A stretch of 64,000 nt of DNA from an uncultured Bacteroidia bacterium (GTDB lineage: Bacteria; Bacteroidota; Bacteroidia; Bacteroidales; UBA932), in contig CACZWF010000010.1 in the NCBI GenBank assembly GCA_902784785.1, forward strand, positions 40,865 through 104,864. Reading direction: 5' to 3'. The notes beneath the pieces were generated by a model. It had not been told where the DNA came from and did no database searches. It saw only the letters and a list, made by a program, of their open reading frames with translations. Of the stretch, positions 16,079 to 24,287 are shown in pieces (position 1 is the first letter of the stretch; every line of letters begins with the position of its first letter). A program made the position numbers and the translations under genes.

Positions 16079-18846
16079 ATCTTGATTCGGCAAGTCAGGC
16101 CATAGTAAAAGGCCGGGGTGAAGATGGTGCTCACACCCGTCGCGTAACTGACGCTATAGGGACGCGAGAAGGTGAAGTTGTTGACATAGAAAGACAGGCT
16201 CACATGCTTGCCGATTTCTTTGGTCAGGCTGAGGTTGGCGCTGAAATACGGGTCGTATCCGTCTTTCGCGAAGGTGAACACATTACCCGAGCGGATGATG
16301 AGCCGCTGGAAATCGGGATTGGACGCTTCCGCCTCCGTCCACGGATGGCGGTTGCCGTTCAAGTCGAGCCAAGCCACAGGCGCCACGGCCGTATAAGAGT
16401 TACCTCCGTAAATATCGCCGCCGGTCGGAACCACGCTCCCCTGTTCCACGGTATACGCCCGGTCGGACAGATTGCGGGAATAACGCAGGAAAGTTCCTTC
16501 GATACGGACCGTCACAATCAGGCGGATCTCGGGGATGTGGGTGATCAGGGTGAGGTTGGCGTCCAGCGTGTGCGTCTCTTTTCCCTGAATCAGGGAATTA
16601 GGGCCCTCATAGATGCCCACATAAGGATAGGAGCGGTTCTTGAGGGTCGGATCCGGATGCGACCAGCCGGCATTATAAGAATAGGTATCTTCCCGGTCCA
16701 CATACCAAGTGTGGGTATAGGAGGCATCCATACGCACACGGGTCTTCAATAAGGGAATCTGCGGAGTCTCAAGCGTAAATTCCGCGCCGGTCCGGTGGAC
16801 GACCGCCCCATTGTCGGCCATACGCGTGTTGATGAAGGTCCGGTCGGTGACAAGCAATTCGGTGGCGGTATACGCTTCGCCCGAATTGGGGCGGAGGAAT
16901 GTCTGGCCCGTCTGCCGGTCCACCTTGATTTGAGGCGAAGCGGGCATTTCGTAGCCATCGGGCAGTTTCCAGATATTATAGTCGAACGGCGTGTACACAC
17001 CGGACAAAGTGTACGGGTCGAGGGTTTTGGAATAGAAACCCGTCAGAGACAGATGCCAGCGCGTATAATAAATATAGTCGGACTCGCTACCGTGCGTAAA
17101 TCCAAACGAAAGGATATCCCGGTACTGCTTCTCGGGATAAAGGATGGAGAAGCCCGGCAACTTGCGGGTGATGCCCCAGCCGCCGCGCAGGGAGAAGCCC
17201 AGCGGCAGGTTCCAACGCGCGCCCAGACGAGGCGAGAGCGCGCGCAGGTTGTTGTACGCCGTCCCTTTGAGCAGGACTGTTTCGCCGCGAAGACCGGCGG
17301 TAATCGCCAATTGGGACTCTCCCACGGGCACTTCGAATTTTTCTTCCAGCCAAAAGGCGAGGTTGTGCATATAGGGGTATTCGGAATAAGGACGGGGACG
17401 ATAGCCGTTCGCGGCGAGCGACGGGTCTTCGTAATACTCGCCCGCGCCCACATTACCGTCCGCCTTCCAACTGAAACCGGCCTTGAGCGTGTTCTTCACA
17501 GGGCCCCAGTGGGCCAGCCAGTCATATTTGAGGGAAGCCGACCAGTCCAACTCCTTGGAGTCCACCACGCGGTCCGCATAGAAAGTCTTGGGCAAGGATG
17601 AGGCTTGGTAATAGCCCAGGCTCTCCGCGTGCACGGCCGGCTGGTTGGACGCATAGGAATTGTAAATATGCTCGGTGGAGAATTTATCGTGATAGTAAGC
17701 AGAGGCCTCCAGCGTGAAGTTGCTCACCCACGAACGGTTGAGCAGGAACACGGCCTTGATGTGGGGTGTGAGCAAATTGTCCCTCACCCGCTTTCTCTCG
17801 TCCGAGAACACATCCGGGTCGTTGCGGGAGTCCATTCCGCCGATGTTGCCGGTGATGCCGGCTTCCAGACGGACGACCTTGGCGAAGGTGTGGCTGTATT
17901 CCGCCGTCAAACTGCGGCGGGTGTAGGCCGTGTAGGGCGAAGAAAGTTTCTGGGTGGCGCGGGTCCACTGGCCGCTCAGGTTAAGCACACCTTGTCCGAC
18001 CTGCACGCCTTTGGAAACGGCGATGTCATAGGTCTTGGGGTTGATGCCCACCGTGATTTTGAACGGGGTGCGTCCCTTTTTGGTCTTGACGCGGACGATG
18101 CCGCTGCCCAGGTCGCCGTATTCCGCCGAAGGAACGCCGGTAAGCACCTCCACCGATTCGATATCCTCCACGGGGATGGAACGGGTGTCCACACCTTGCA
18201 ATTCACCGAAAGAGGCATTGTCGCCCATACGCACGCCATTGACCTCCACCGCCGTGGCGAAAGCGGCGTTGCCCTCGCCGACCCCTCCGCTTCGGAGGGA
18301 GAGAGGCTGGTTGGTGGTCAGGTCGGGGTTGACCGTCTTTCCGCCGGGCAGCAGGGCCGCCACATTATCCAGACCTGTCACCTGTAGGTGGTCCAGGGCC
18401 GTCCTTCCGATGGTGCGCGTGGTATTGGCGTTATCTTTGGAAAGGCTGGCCGTCACCACCACCTCCTCCACCGCCAGGGACTCGGTCTTCATCCGGATGG
18501 CAAGCGAGGCAAGACGCTGGCGCGACTGCGCGTCGAACATCTTTCCTCCGGTTATCAAAATGGTCTGTTTGACGGGCAGAAAGCCCAGGCATTCGGCTTC
18601 CAGTTCACATTTTCCGTCGGGAACTTTCGTCAGCACGAAACGCCCTTTCTCATCACTGACGGTCCAGATATAACCGCCGTCCAACTTCAGCACGACACCG
18701 CTGAGGGGATCGCCCGTCTCGTTGTCCTTCACCTCGCCCTCGATGCGGCCCTGGGCCTCACCCGCGCTCTGCGCGCGGACAGCCAGCCCCCCGCACAGCA
18801 GGAGCGCGAGCCACAACAACACGATATGTCGACCTGTCAAGGACAT
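16075..18846 (-). CDS. TonB-dependent receptor with carboxypeptidase-like N-terminal domain
   Basis: 923-residue outer-membrane active transporter. The signal peptide (about 1-25, ending AVRAQ) is followed by a carboxypeptidase-regulatory-like domain (about 33-110, GEVKDNETGDPLSGV). A plug domain contains EVVVTASLS and VEVLTGVPSAEYGDLGSGIV (about 128-255), and then comes a 22-strand barrel. There is no SusD partner, so it is not a typical glycan locus; DUF4876 and DUF6850 proteins follow instead in an overlapping operon. A possible -7 element (TAACTTGC, weak) lies upstream. Metal, haem or peptide uptake are candidate roles, none shown. Confidence 0.92.
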   Translation of the reverse strand: MSLTGRHIVLLWLALLLCGGLAVRAQSAGEAQGRIEGEVKDNETGDPLSGVVLKLDGGYIWTVSDEKGRFVLTKVPDGKCELEAECLGFLPVKQTILITGGKMFDAQSRQRLASLAIRMKTESLAVEEVVVTASLSKDNANTTRTIGRTALDHLQVTGLDNVAALLPGGKTVNPDLTTNQPLSLRSGGVGEGNAAFATAVEVNGVRMGDNASFGELQGVDTRSIPVEDIESVEVLTGVPSAEYGDLGSGIVRVKTKKGRTPFKITVGINPKTYDIAVSKGVQVGQGVLNLSGQWTRATQKLSSPYTAYTRRSLTAEYSHTFAKVVRLEAGITGNIGGMDSRNDPDVFSDERKRVRDNLLTPHIKAVFLLNRSWVSNFTLEASAYYHDKFSTEHIYNSYASNQPAVHAESLGYYQASSLPKTFYADRVVDSKELDWSASLKYDWLAHWGPVKNTLKAGFSWKADGNVGAGEYYEDPSLAANGYRPRPYSEYPYMHNLAFWLEEKFEVPVGESQLAITAGLRGETVLLKGTAYNNLRALSPRLGARWNLPLGFSLRGGWGITRKLPGFSILYPEKQYRDILSFGFTHGSESDYIYYTRWHLSLTGFYSKTLDPYTLSGVYTPFDYNIWKLPDGYEMPASPQIKVDRQTGQTFLRPNSGEAYTATELLVTDRTFINTRMADNGAVVHRTGAEFTLETPQIPLLKTRVRMDASYTHTWYVDREDTYSYNAGWSHPDPTLKNRSYPYVGIYEGPNSLIQGKETHTLDANLTLITHIPEIRLIVTVRIEGTFLRYSRNLSDRAYTVEQGSVVPTGGDIYGGNSYTAVAPVAWLDLNGNRHPWTEAEASNPDFQRLIIRSGNVFTFAKDGYDPYFSANLSLTKEIGKHVSLSFYVNNFTFSRPYSVSYATGVSTIFTPAFYYGLTCRIKI

Positions 18847-18895
18847 TATTCAAACCAAATTTGGTGCAAGTTACAAAAAATTGCGTAAAATTTGC

Positions 18896-18903
18896 TAACT
18901 TTG
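18896..18903 (+). promoter_or_regulatory. -7 element upstream of the fimbrillin-like gene
   Basis: TAACTTTG on the plus strand; no good -33 box. Transcription from here would make a leader of about 175 bases before the ATG at 19085. The leader contains two overlapping hairpins (see 18976-19006). Confidence 0.5.
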
Positions 18904-18975
18904 CGCCCGATTTGGAGAAAATCCGCCCCTACGGATAGCTCCAAGGCCTAAACCAAAACTGTGAAGAGAGACAAC

Positions 18976-19006
18976 GAGAGGTACATCACACCTCTTTTTG
19001 AGGTGT
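18976..19006 (+). promoter_or_regulatory. Two mutually exclusive hairpins in the fimbrillin leader
   Basis: Hairpin A pairs 18976-18982 (GAGAGGT) with 18990-18996 and is followed by a short T-run, like a weak terminator. Hairpin B pairs 18988-18994 (ACACCTC) with 19000-19006 (GAGGTGT) around a T5 loop. They share 18990-18994, so only one can form at a time. The rest of the divergent spacer (18847-19084) shows nothing else I can name. Confidence 0.4.
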
Positions 19007-19084
19007 ATTATGCAGAGGATGCTTCTATCCTTTGTAATTCTGGAGATTTCTCTACCGGAGACGATTACGACGAAAACGACGATT

Positions 19085-21049
19085 ATGAAGAAGATATGTA
19101 GCCGCGTACTGCTGCGCAGCGGCCTGCTGGCCGTATGCGCCGGATTTGTAATGATTGCCTGCAGCAAAGAGGAAACACCGGGAAGCTGGGACACCGATGA
19201 CCTGGGCGAAGAGAATCTTGTGGAAGACGAGCCGCAGCTGCCGGAAGAAAAATGGGTGGATGCCACCTTGTCTTCCGCCATCCGGCAAGACGCGGACGGC
19301 GAGACCAAAACCCAGATGGGCGGAGACAGCGGCCGCTCGGTGCTTTGGAGCGACGATGACGAAATCGGCATTTTCGACACCCGCTACAAGGGTGCCGGTT
19401 CGCGTTTCAGCAAGGCCCGGGCCGGAATGGATGAGAAGTCACGGGTATTCGGAGGCCGGATCCGCGAGTTCACCTCCTCCTTCTTCTCGGTCTATCCCTA
19501 TCAGGAAGGTGCGAGCCTCAACGGAACGGTCCTGACGATGCAGATTCCTACCCATCAGGAAGCCGTCAACGGTTCTTTCGCCACGGGCGCGGCGCTGGCT
19601 TTCGCCTCGGGGGCTTTCAACGAAGAACGGGGAACGGACGGAAGCGTCACCTTCACCAACCTCTGCGCCATCCTGTGCTTCAAGATGCCCGCCTATATCG
19701 ACGGAGCCAAAAGCGTGGTCGTGCGCGCCAAATCCGGCGCGGCCATCGCGGGAACGGTCACCATCGACTGCACACGGTCGGTCATCACCTCCGTCAGCGG
19801 CTCTTCGAGCGTCACCGTCAGTTCCGACGCGATGGCCGCATCGGGCGCCTATTATGTCGCCATTGCACCCGGCACCTACGAAAACGGCTTCTCTTTCACC
19901 GTCACCACGGCCGGCGGCAGCACCTATATGGCCCAGACCACCAAAACCCTGCCCGCCGAGGCCGGCGTCATCTACAACCTCGGCACGGTCAACCTCAACC
20001 TCAACACGGCCCCGACCGTCACCATCGTTCACCAGTACAACGCCTCCGGCGAACTGTCCGGCTCGACCGCATCCCTCGACATTCCCCAGGTCAGCAAGGA
20101 ATTGGAGAACCTGATTACCGCCTGGGAGGCCACCTTGAGCAAGAACGGAACGGTCTGCCGGCGTCTGAAACGTTCGGCCGGCACGATGACGGCGGTGGAC
20201 GGATGGCCCTATCTCCCGCAAGGTTCCTACGACATCTCCGTCCGCTACACCATCGTCGACGGCAAGGTCAAGACCCTCACCGGCACCGCCACCTCCCCCG
20301 CACCGACCTTCCCGGTAAGCGTGGATGGCTATACCTCTTATAACTATGGCGTCGGGACAGGGGGTTATGACCAGAATGTCAATACGGCCAATGGCCTGGA
20401 CGGATCTACGGTATATGGCATTTCTTCCCGCATCGGCGTTTCTTCGGCTGTCCTTTCCCAGTTGAATTACACTTCGCTGACCTGTTCGTTGGACGGAACG
20501 CAGGTTGCGTCCGCTTCCTCCGGGCAAAGCACCAGCGCCGTCAGCCGGGGCAGCCAAAGTTGGAACTCGCACTCCATCACCGGGTCGGCCACTTTTGACG
20601 GGGTGACGGTCACGTCCTCCGCCCGCACGGTCTATGTTACGGGACTGCCGTGGAATGATGCAGTCCCGGCTTCGTCAGGTTGGGATAAGGTGGATTATAC
20701 CTCCTATATTTCATTCAATAGTTCAGGGATTAAATTTGCAACATGGGGAGGCGTTCCTCTTGCTCGTTCCAAGGCGGCATTTTATTGTCCGGACAACATC
20801 AATATTCAGATATCTTGCTTCGTGTCAATTTATACTGCCGCGCGGGGAACATACACTAAAGAAGCAAGCATGACGGTTGGATCAGCAAAAGCGACAATGG
20901 CTGGCCAGAATAAGACAAGAGCTACAGTAACAAACACGATTTCGGCGACCGGTTCAATGGAAAACGGATCGAAGGTCTCTTTAAGGCAAAGTTCAACGGC
21001 AGTCGGTCCCACCGTTACATTCAGCAATATTAATGTTCGGTATAATTAA
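19085..21049 (+). CDS. Fimbrillin-like surface lipoprotein
   Basis: 654 residues from the ATG at 19085; a longer frame begins at 18998 but lacks a signal sequence at its start. The lipoprotein signal ends in FVMIACSKE (Cys near residue 23). The N-terminal half has the Mfa/FimA-type organisation: WSDDDEIGIFDT, then SFFSVYPYQE, then ATGAALAFASG and FTNLCAILCFKMP. Repetitive Ser/Thr/Gly-rich beta-domains make up the C-terminal half. Probably a fimbrial subunit or a fimbrillin-related adhesin on the cell surface. Transcription ends at the hairpin at 21065. Confidence 0.75.
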   Translation: MKKICSRVLLRSGLLAVCAGFVMIACSKEETPGSWDTDDLGEENLVEDEPQLPEEKWVDATLSSAIRQDADGETKTQMGGDSGRSVLWSDDDEIGIFDTRYKGAGSRFSKARAGMDEKSRVFGGRIREFTSSFFSVYPYQEGASLNGTVLTMQIPTHQEAVNGSFATGAALAFASGAFNEERGTDGSVTFTNLCAILCFKMPAYIDGAKSVVVRAKSGAAIAGTVTIDCTRSVITSVSGSSSVTVSSDAMAASGAYYVAIAPGTYENGFSFTVTTAGGSTYMAQTTKTLPAEAGVIYNLGTVNLNLNTAPTVTIVHQYNASGELSGSTASLDIPQVSKELENLITAWEATLSKNGTVCRRLKRSAGTMTAVDGWPYLPQGSYDISVRYTIVDGKVKTLTGTATSPAPTFPVSVDGYTSYNYGVGTGGYDQNVNTANGLDGSTVYGISSRIGVSSAVLSQLNYTSLTCSLDGTQVASASSGQSTSAVSRGSQSWNSHSITGSATFDGVTVTSSARTVYVTGLPWNDAVPASSGWDKVDYTSYISFNSSGIKFATWGGVPLARSKAAFYCPDNINIQISCFVSIYTAARGTYTKEASMTVGSAKATMAGQNKTRATVTNTISATGSMENGSKVSLRQSSTAVGPTVTFSNINVRYN

Positions 21050-21064
21050 TCCGTCGTAGATTGA

Positions 21065-21091
21065 AAAAGCCCGGCTTGCGACCGGGCTTTT
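21065..21091. terminator. Bidirectional rho-independent terminator
   Basis: Perfect 10 bp stem AAAAGCCCGG / CCGGGCTTTT with a 7-base loop (75-81). It lies between the convergent genes ending at 21049 (plus) and 21110 (minus) and has A/T flanks on both sides, so it can serve both. Confidence 0.85.
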
Positions 21092-21109
21092 CGATGGTTA
21101 AATGTAGGA

Positions 21110-23002
21110 TTAGTTGTGATCGACAACAATCTCGCTTCTCTTTTTGTGGTTATACTTCAGTCGGAAGATAATCTGGGTGCCATAGGTAGTCTCACCGCCG
21201 GGATTGCTCTTCGTTCGCTGGAGTTTGGGATGATCGTCGCGTCCGCCAAAGCCGTAGAAGGCGAAGCCGTCATAGTCGTTTGCCAGTTCTACATCAGCCC
21301 AGTTCCAGTAGGCATCCTTCGGCTCCGTAATGACGCCCACTTCCATACCCATTCCATAGTTGCAGATACCGTTCTCGCCACCGCTGGTCCAAGGCTCAAA
21401 TACGCCGTTGCTATGCTTATAGGTAATCTGGAAGGAGGTGGGCTTCTGATGAACTACCTTTACGGGGATGGTGAACTTGGCATTGTGGTCGGTCTTGCTG
21501 CGGAAAATCAGGTTAAACTCTCCTTCCGGGATGCCCTTCTTGAATTGGACATATTTTCCGGAAGGATTGTAATACAACTTTTTATAGTTCTCCGTAGCGG
21601 GGTCAATCTCTATGCCGTAACCGTTGAAAGAAGAGCCCTCGGGCGTCCAATTTTCTGCCGTAAGATCGATGTATTCGTAAGCCGATCCATCAACCAGGAT
21701 ATAATCGGCAGAACTGTTGTCCATCGAAAGAGAGAATGAAGAGTACCCGGGCCCGTTGTACAGGGTAATGCTGGATGTCATTTCCGTTCCGGCGTAGCCG
21801 AAAGTAAGTTCAACCGGCTGATTATCGGATGACTGCGTGGCGGTGAGCTTTTGGGTGGACGCATCCCAACTGAACCATTCGCCGGAATAGTAATTGCAGG
21901 TCTGGCTGTTCAGCTTCACCTTGCTCCAGTCAAATTTGGCGCCGGGCGTCCAGCTGGCCGTCAAGGAAATGGACTGGCCGGGGGCAACCCAGTTGCTGGG
22001 GTAATCCAGTCGGAAATCAGATAACTCCGCTACCAGTTCGTCCAGCGTAGCGTTGCCGCAGATGGTGTATTCATCACCGTCGAGGATATAGGAATCCGTC
22101 TCCGGATCATACGTCCAGTTCTGAAAGACAAAAACAAACAGGAGTTGATACTGGCCGCTGTAGGCTTTGGTACCACTCTTCTCCTTCAGCCAAATCTGGC
22201 TGCTGCCGTCCAATTTGACATTGCCACCCTGACCGAAATGAGCGTCAATTGTCTTATCCAGCCGCGACGTGCCCAGCTTAACTGCGGCCCACGGATATTT
22301 CTCGTAGAACTCCTGGGAGATGGTGGTGAGTTTGTTGGCTACTTCCGGGGGAATCTCTCCATTGAGCCAACCTTTCGTATAATCATTTTCATCCTCGTCC
22401 ATACATTCTACGCTGATGGCCTGGGCGCCCTCGTACCACTTGGAGAACTGCTGCGGGAAATTGAAGACTTGAGCCTCCTCGCCCGCCTTCTGGATGGAGT
22501 AAGTATTGTCGCGCAACTCAAGCGCCTTCTTGATGGGCTGGACATCGACGGGCTCTTCCGCATTAAGCGGAAGGACTTGAGCCGTCGCGGTAGCCAGATC
22601 TCCCTGCTGGTAGAGATCCTTGCCTTCAACTTTCTTGACAACACCCGTAACTGTTCCGCCTTCAAAGTTCTGCGCGTCGGTTGTCGTAAAGGTTACCGTA
22701 ACCTGTCCTTTCGCATCTGTGGTGGCGCTGGATGGACTCACACTGCCATTGGTGGCCGAAAAACTGAGGGTTGCTTGATTGTTTTCAAAATCAACAGCCT
22801 TTCCGTTCGGGAAAATAATCGAAAGGCTGAAGGTAAAGGAGGCCGTACCATCCTCAGCAATTTTCTTCGCAGTAGGAGAAACTGTGAGGAGGTCCTTAGT
22901 CTCCGTGTCAAGATAACTTTTCCCTTTTTCTGGAGGCACGCATCCCACCATCATTCCCGCCGCCAGGGCCAAAAGGGGAATGAAAAGTTTTTTGAGTTTC
23001 AT
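21110..23002 (-). CDS. Ig-like-domain lipoprotein, unknown function
   Basis: 630 residues. The lipoprotein signal ends in MMVGCVPPEK (Cys at about 21). An N-terminal bacterial Ig (Big_1/invasin-like) domain spans about 35-140, with SATTDAKGQVTVTFTT. The rest is beta-rich with many aromatic and acidic residues, including a repeated module shape (for example LTASWTPGAKFDWSKVKL), and has no recognised enzyme motif. Likely exposed on the cell surface. Its promoter (23048) and shared terminator make it monocistronic. Confidence 0.72.
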   Translation of the reverse strand: MKLKKLFIPLLALAAGMMVGCVPPEKGKSYLDTETKDLLTVSPTAKKIAEDGTASFTFSLSIIFPNGKAVDFENNQATLSFSATNGSVSPSSATTDAKGQVTVTFTTTDAQNFEGGTVTGVVKKVEGKDLYQQGDLATATAQVLPLNAEEPVDVQPIKKALELRDNTYSIQKAGEEAQVFNFPQQFSKWYEGAQAISVECMDEDENDYTKGWLNGEIPPEVANKLTTISQEFYEKYPWAAVKLGTSRLDKTIDAHFGQGGNVKLDGSSQIWLKEKSGTKAYSGQYQLLFVFVFQNWTYDPETDSYILDGDEYTICGNATLDELVAELSDFRLDYPSNWVAPGQSISLTASWTPGAKFDWSKVKLNSQTCNYYSGEWFSWDASTQKLTATQSSDNQPVELTFGYAGTEMTSSITLYNGPGYSSFSLSMDNSSADYILVDGSAYEYIDLTAENWTPEGSSFNGYGIEIDPATENYKKLYYNPSGKYVQFKKGIPEGEFNLIFRSKTDHNAKFTIPVKVVHQKPTSFQITYKHSNGVFEPWTSGGENGICNYGMGMEVGVITEPKDAYWNWADVELANDYDGFAFYGFGGRDDHPKLQRTKSNPGGETTYGTQIIFRLKYNHKKRSEIVVDHN

Positions 23003-23047
23003 GATTTGTTGATTTATTCAGTTACATATAATGCCGCAAAGGGCTTG

Positions 23048-23055
23048 CAAAGATA
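23048..23055 (-). promoter_or_regulatory. -7 element of the Ig-like lipoprotein gene
   Basis: The minus strand reads TATCTTTG, with an ATTG about 20 bases upstream. The start codon at 23002 is about 45 bases downstream. Confidence 0.55.
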
Positions 23056-23104
23056 AATAAAGTTTATAAAATAAACAATAAAAGCAAAAAAAAGGGGACT
23101 CAAC

Positions 23105-23401
23105 TTACCCCCCCCAGCCCGAGAAGTAGGAGCGGAGCGCCTGCTGGTATTCGTTGAGGGCGTGGATGCCGGCGGAGGTGATGCGACAGACCGTATGGGA
23201 GCCACGGCCCTCTCCGCTGCGCGACACCTTGATATATCCCGCCTCTTCCAACTTGGATATTTGGACACTGAGGTTCCCCGACGTTGCTTTCGTGAGCTCT
23301 TTCAGATACACGAAATCGGCATCATCCAACGAGTCCAACGCCGCCATGATTTTCAGGCGGAGTTCGTTGTGCAGCAAGGGATTCAGGTCCTTTAATTCCA
23401 T
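23105..23401 (-). CDS. Winged-helix transcriptional regulator
   Basis: 98 residues. The fold matches the small ArsR/MarR-like winged-helix group found in Bacteroidota: an N-terminal helix pair with LHNELRLKIMAALDSL, a recognition region ATSGNLSVQISKLEEAGYI (about 41-59), and the wing KVSRSGEGRGSHTVCRIT (about 60-77). No metal-binding cysteine pair is seen. The start abuts the stop of the upstream membrane-protein gene (TAAATG), so they are coupled, and the membrane protein may be its target or partner. Confidence 0.85.
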   Translation of the reverse strand: MELKDLNPLLHNELRLKIMAALDSLDDADFVYLKELTKATSGNLSVQISKLEEAGYIKVSRSGEGRGSHTVCRITSAGIHALNEYQQALRSYFSGWGG

Positions 23402-23998
23402 TTATTCTATTGTCTTTTCCGCGACGGCCTTGTTATACAAGTAGCCGGGGATGATCAAAGAGACGACGGAGACCAGCGAGACCGCCAGCAGTTGCCAGGG
23501 CCATAACTCACCCTGGAAGAGAAAAGCCGCGACGGCGAGAACGCAACCTGCCAAGCCGCACCTGATCTTGGAGCGAAAGCGAAGCACCTCCCCCGTCAAA
23601 AAACAACCGATGCCAATCAGCAGACACACCAGCGGCAGGAACGCGACCTCGTACAAGCCGGCAAACCCCATCACAAAACCGCTGACGCAACTGGCCGCCC
23701 CGACAAAAATCCAATAGTCGAGAATGACTTTCGACTGGCGCGTCCGGGTATGCGTCCGCTCGTGGTCCCGCCACAGACAGCGCATCATCAGCGGCGTACC
23801 GACCAGTGGAATCCCCACCCACAGCCACAGGCACCATTCCTGCCCAAACAGCTGCCATAGCACAAACTCCAGCAAGAAAAACAGCGCCGTAGCCCAGCCC
23901 CAAATCAAAAAGATATTCTCCCCCGTCGGGGCATCATCCATCCGCACCTTACCCCTCGTCTGGGCAATCACCTCCAAAGCATCAAAATTTTCTTCCAT
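23402..23998 (-). CDS. Membrane protein paired with the winged-helix regulator
   Basis: 198 residues from the ATG at 23998 (MEENFDALEVI). A short soluble N-terminus is followed by about five hydrophobic helices (first near residue 32, FLIWGWATALFFLLEF) and a Lys/Glu C-terminus. No known transporter or enzyme motif. Bacteroidota often encode such a membrane protein directly before a small winged-helix regulator; a sensing or stress role is inferred from that pairing only. Confidence 0.7.
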   Translation of the reverse strand: MEENFDALEVIAQTRGKVRMDDAPTGENIFLIWGWATALFFLLEFVLWQLFGQEWCLWLWVGIPLVGTPLMMRCLWRDHERTHTRTRQSKVILDYWIFVGAASCVSGFVMGFAGLYEVAFLPLVCLLIGIGCFLTGEVLRFRSKIRCGLAGCVLAVAAFLFQGELWPWQLLAVSLVSVVSLIIPGYLYNKAVAEKTIE

Positions 23999-24032
23999 AT
24001 TTTCTGCACAAATTATCAACACAAAATCCGGC

Positions 24033-24287
24033 TCAGCCCACCACCTGAATGCTATCTTCCGGAACGCGGTAATAGCGGTGCAGGTCGAAGGCGACGCGCT
24101 CGTTGGCAGCGAGGATGACGAGCCCCTTCTTGCGGGCCTTTTTTATCGCCTTTTTATGCAGGTGGTTGAGAATAAAACGGTCCAGCCAACTGTACCCGAC
24201 CGGCACATAGACAAATTCCAGATTACGGAACAGGATGCCGTCCGGAGTCTGTTGAGGTTGGCAGCAACGGATGTTATTCTTTCTCAT
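24033..24287 (-). CDS. Small basic protein, unknown
   Basis: 84 residues, no family recognised. It is rich in Lys/Arg (HLHKKAIKKARKKG, about 43-56) and aromatic residues, without a signal peptide or clear membrane helix. Its start overlaps the end of the DUF2723 gene by 14 bases, which supports translation by coupling. It may be a real small gene or a remnant. Confidence 0.45.
   Translation of the reverse strand: MRKNNIRCCQPQQTPDGILFRNLEFVYVPVGYSWLDRFILNHLHKKAIKKARKKGLVILAANERVAFDLHRYYRVPEDSIQVVG

Noticed and set aside
13390-18846. SusC/SusD glycan-uptake locus
   Set aside because: No SusD-like gene is adjacent and the receptor lacks neighbouring glycoside hydrolases.
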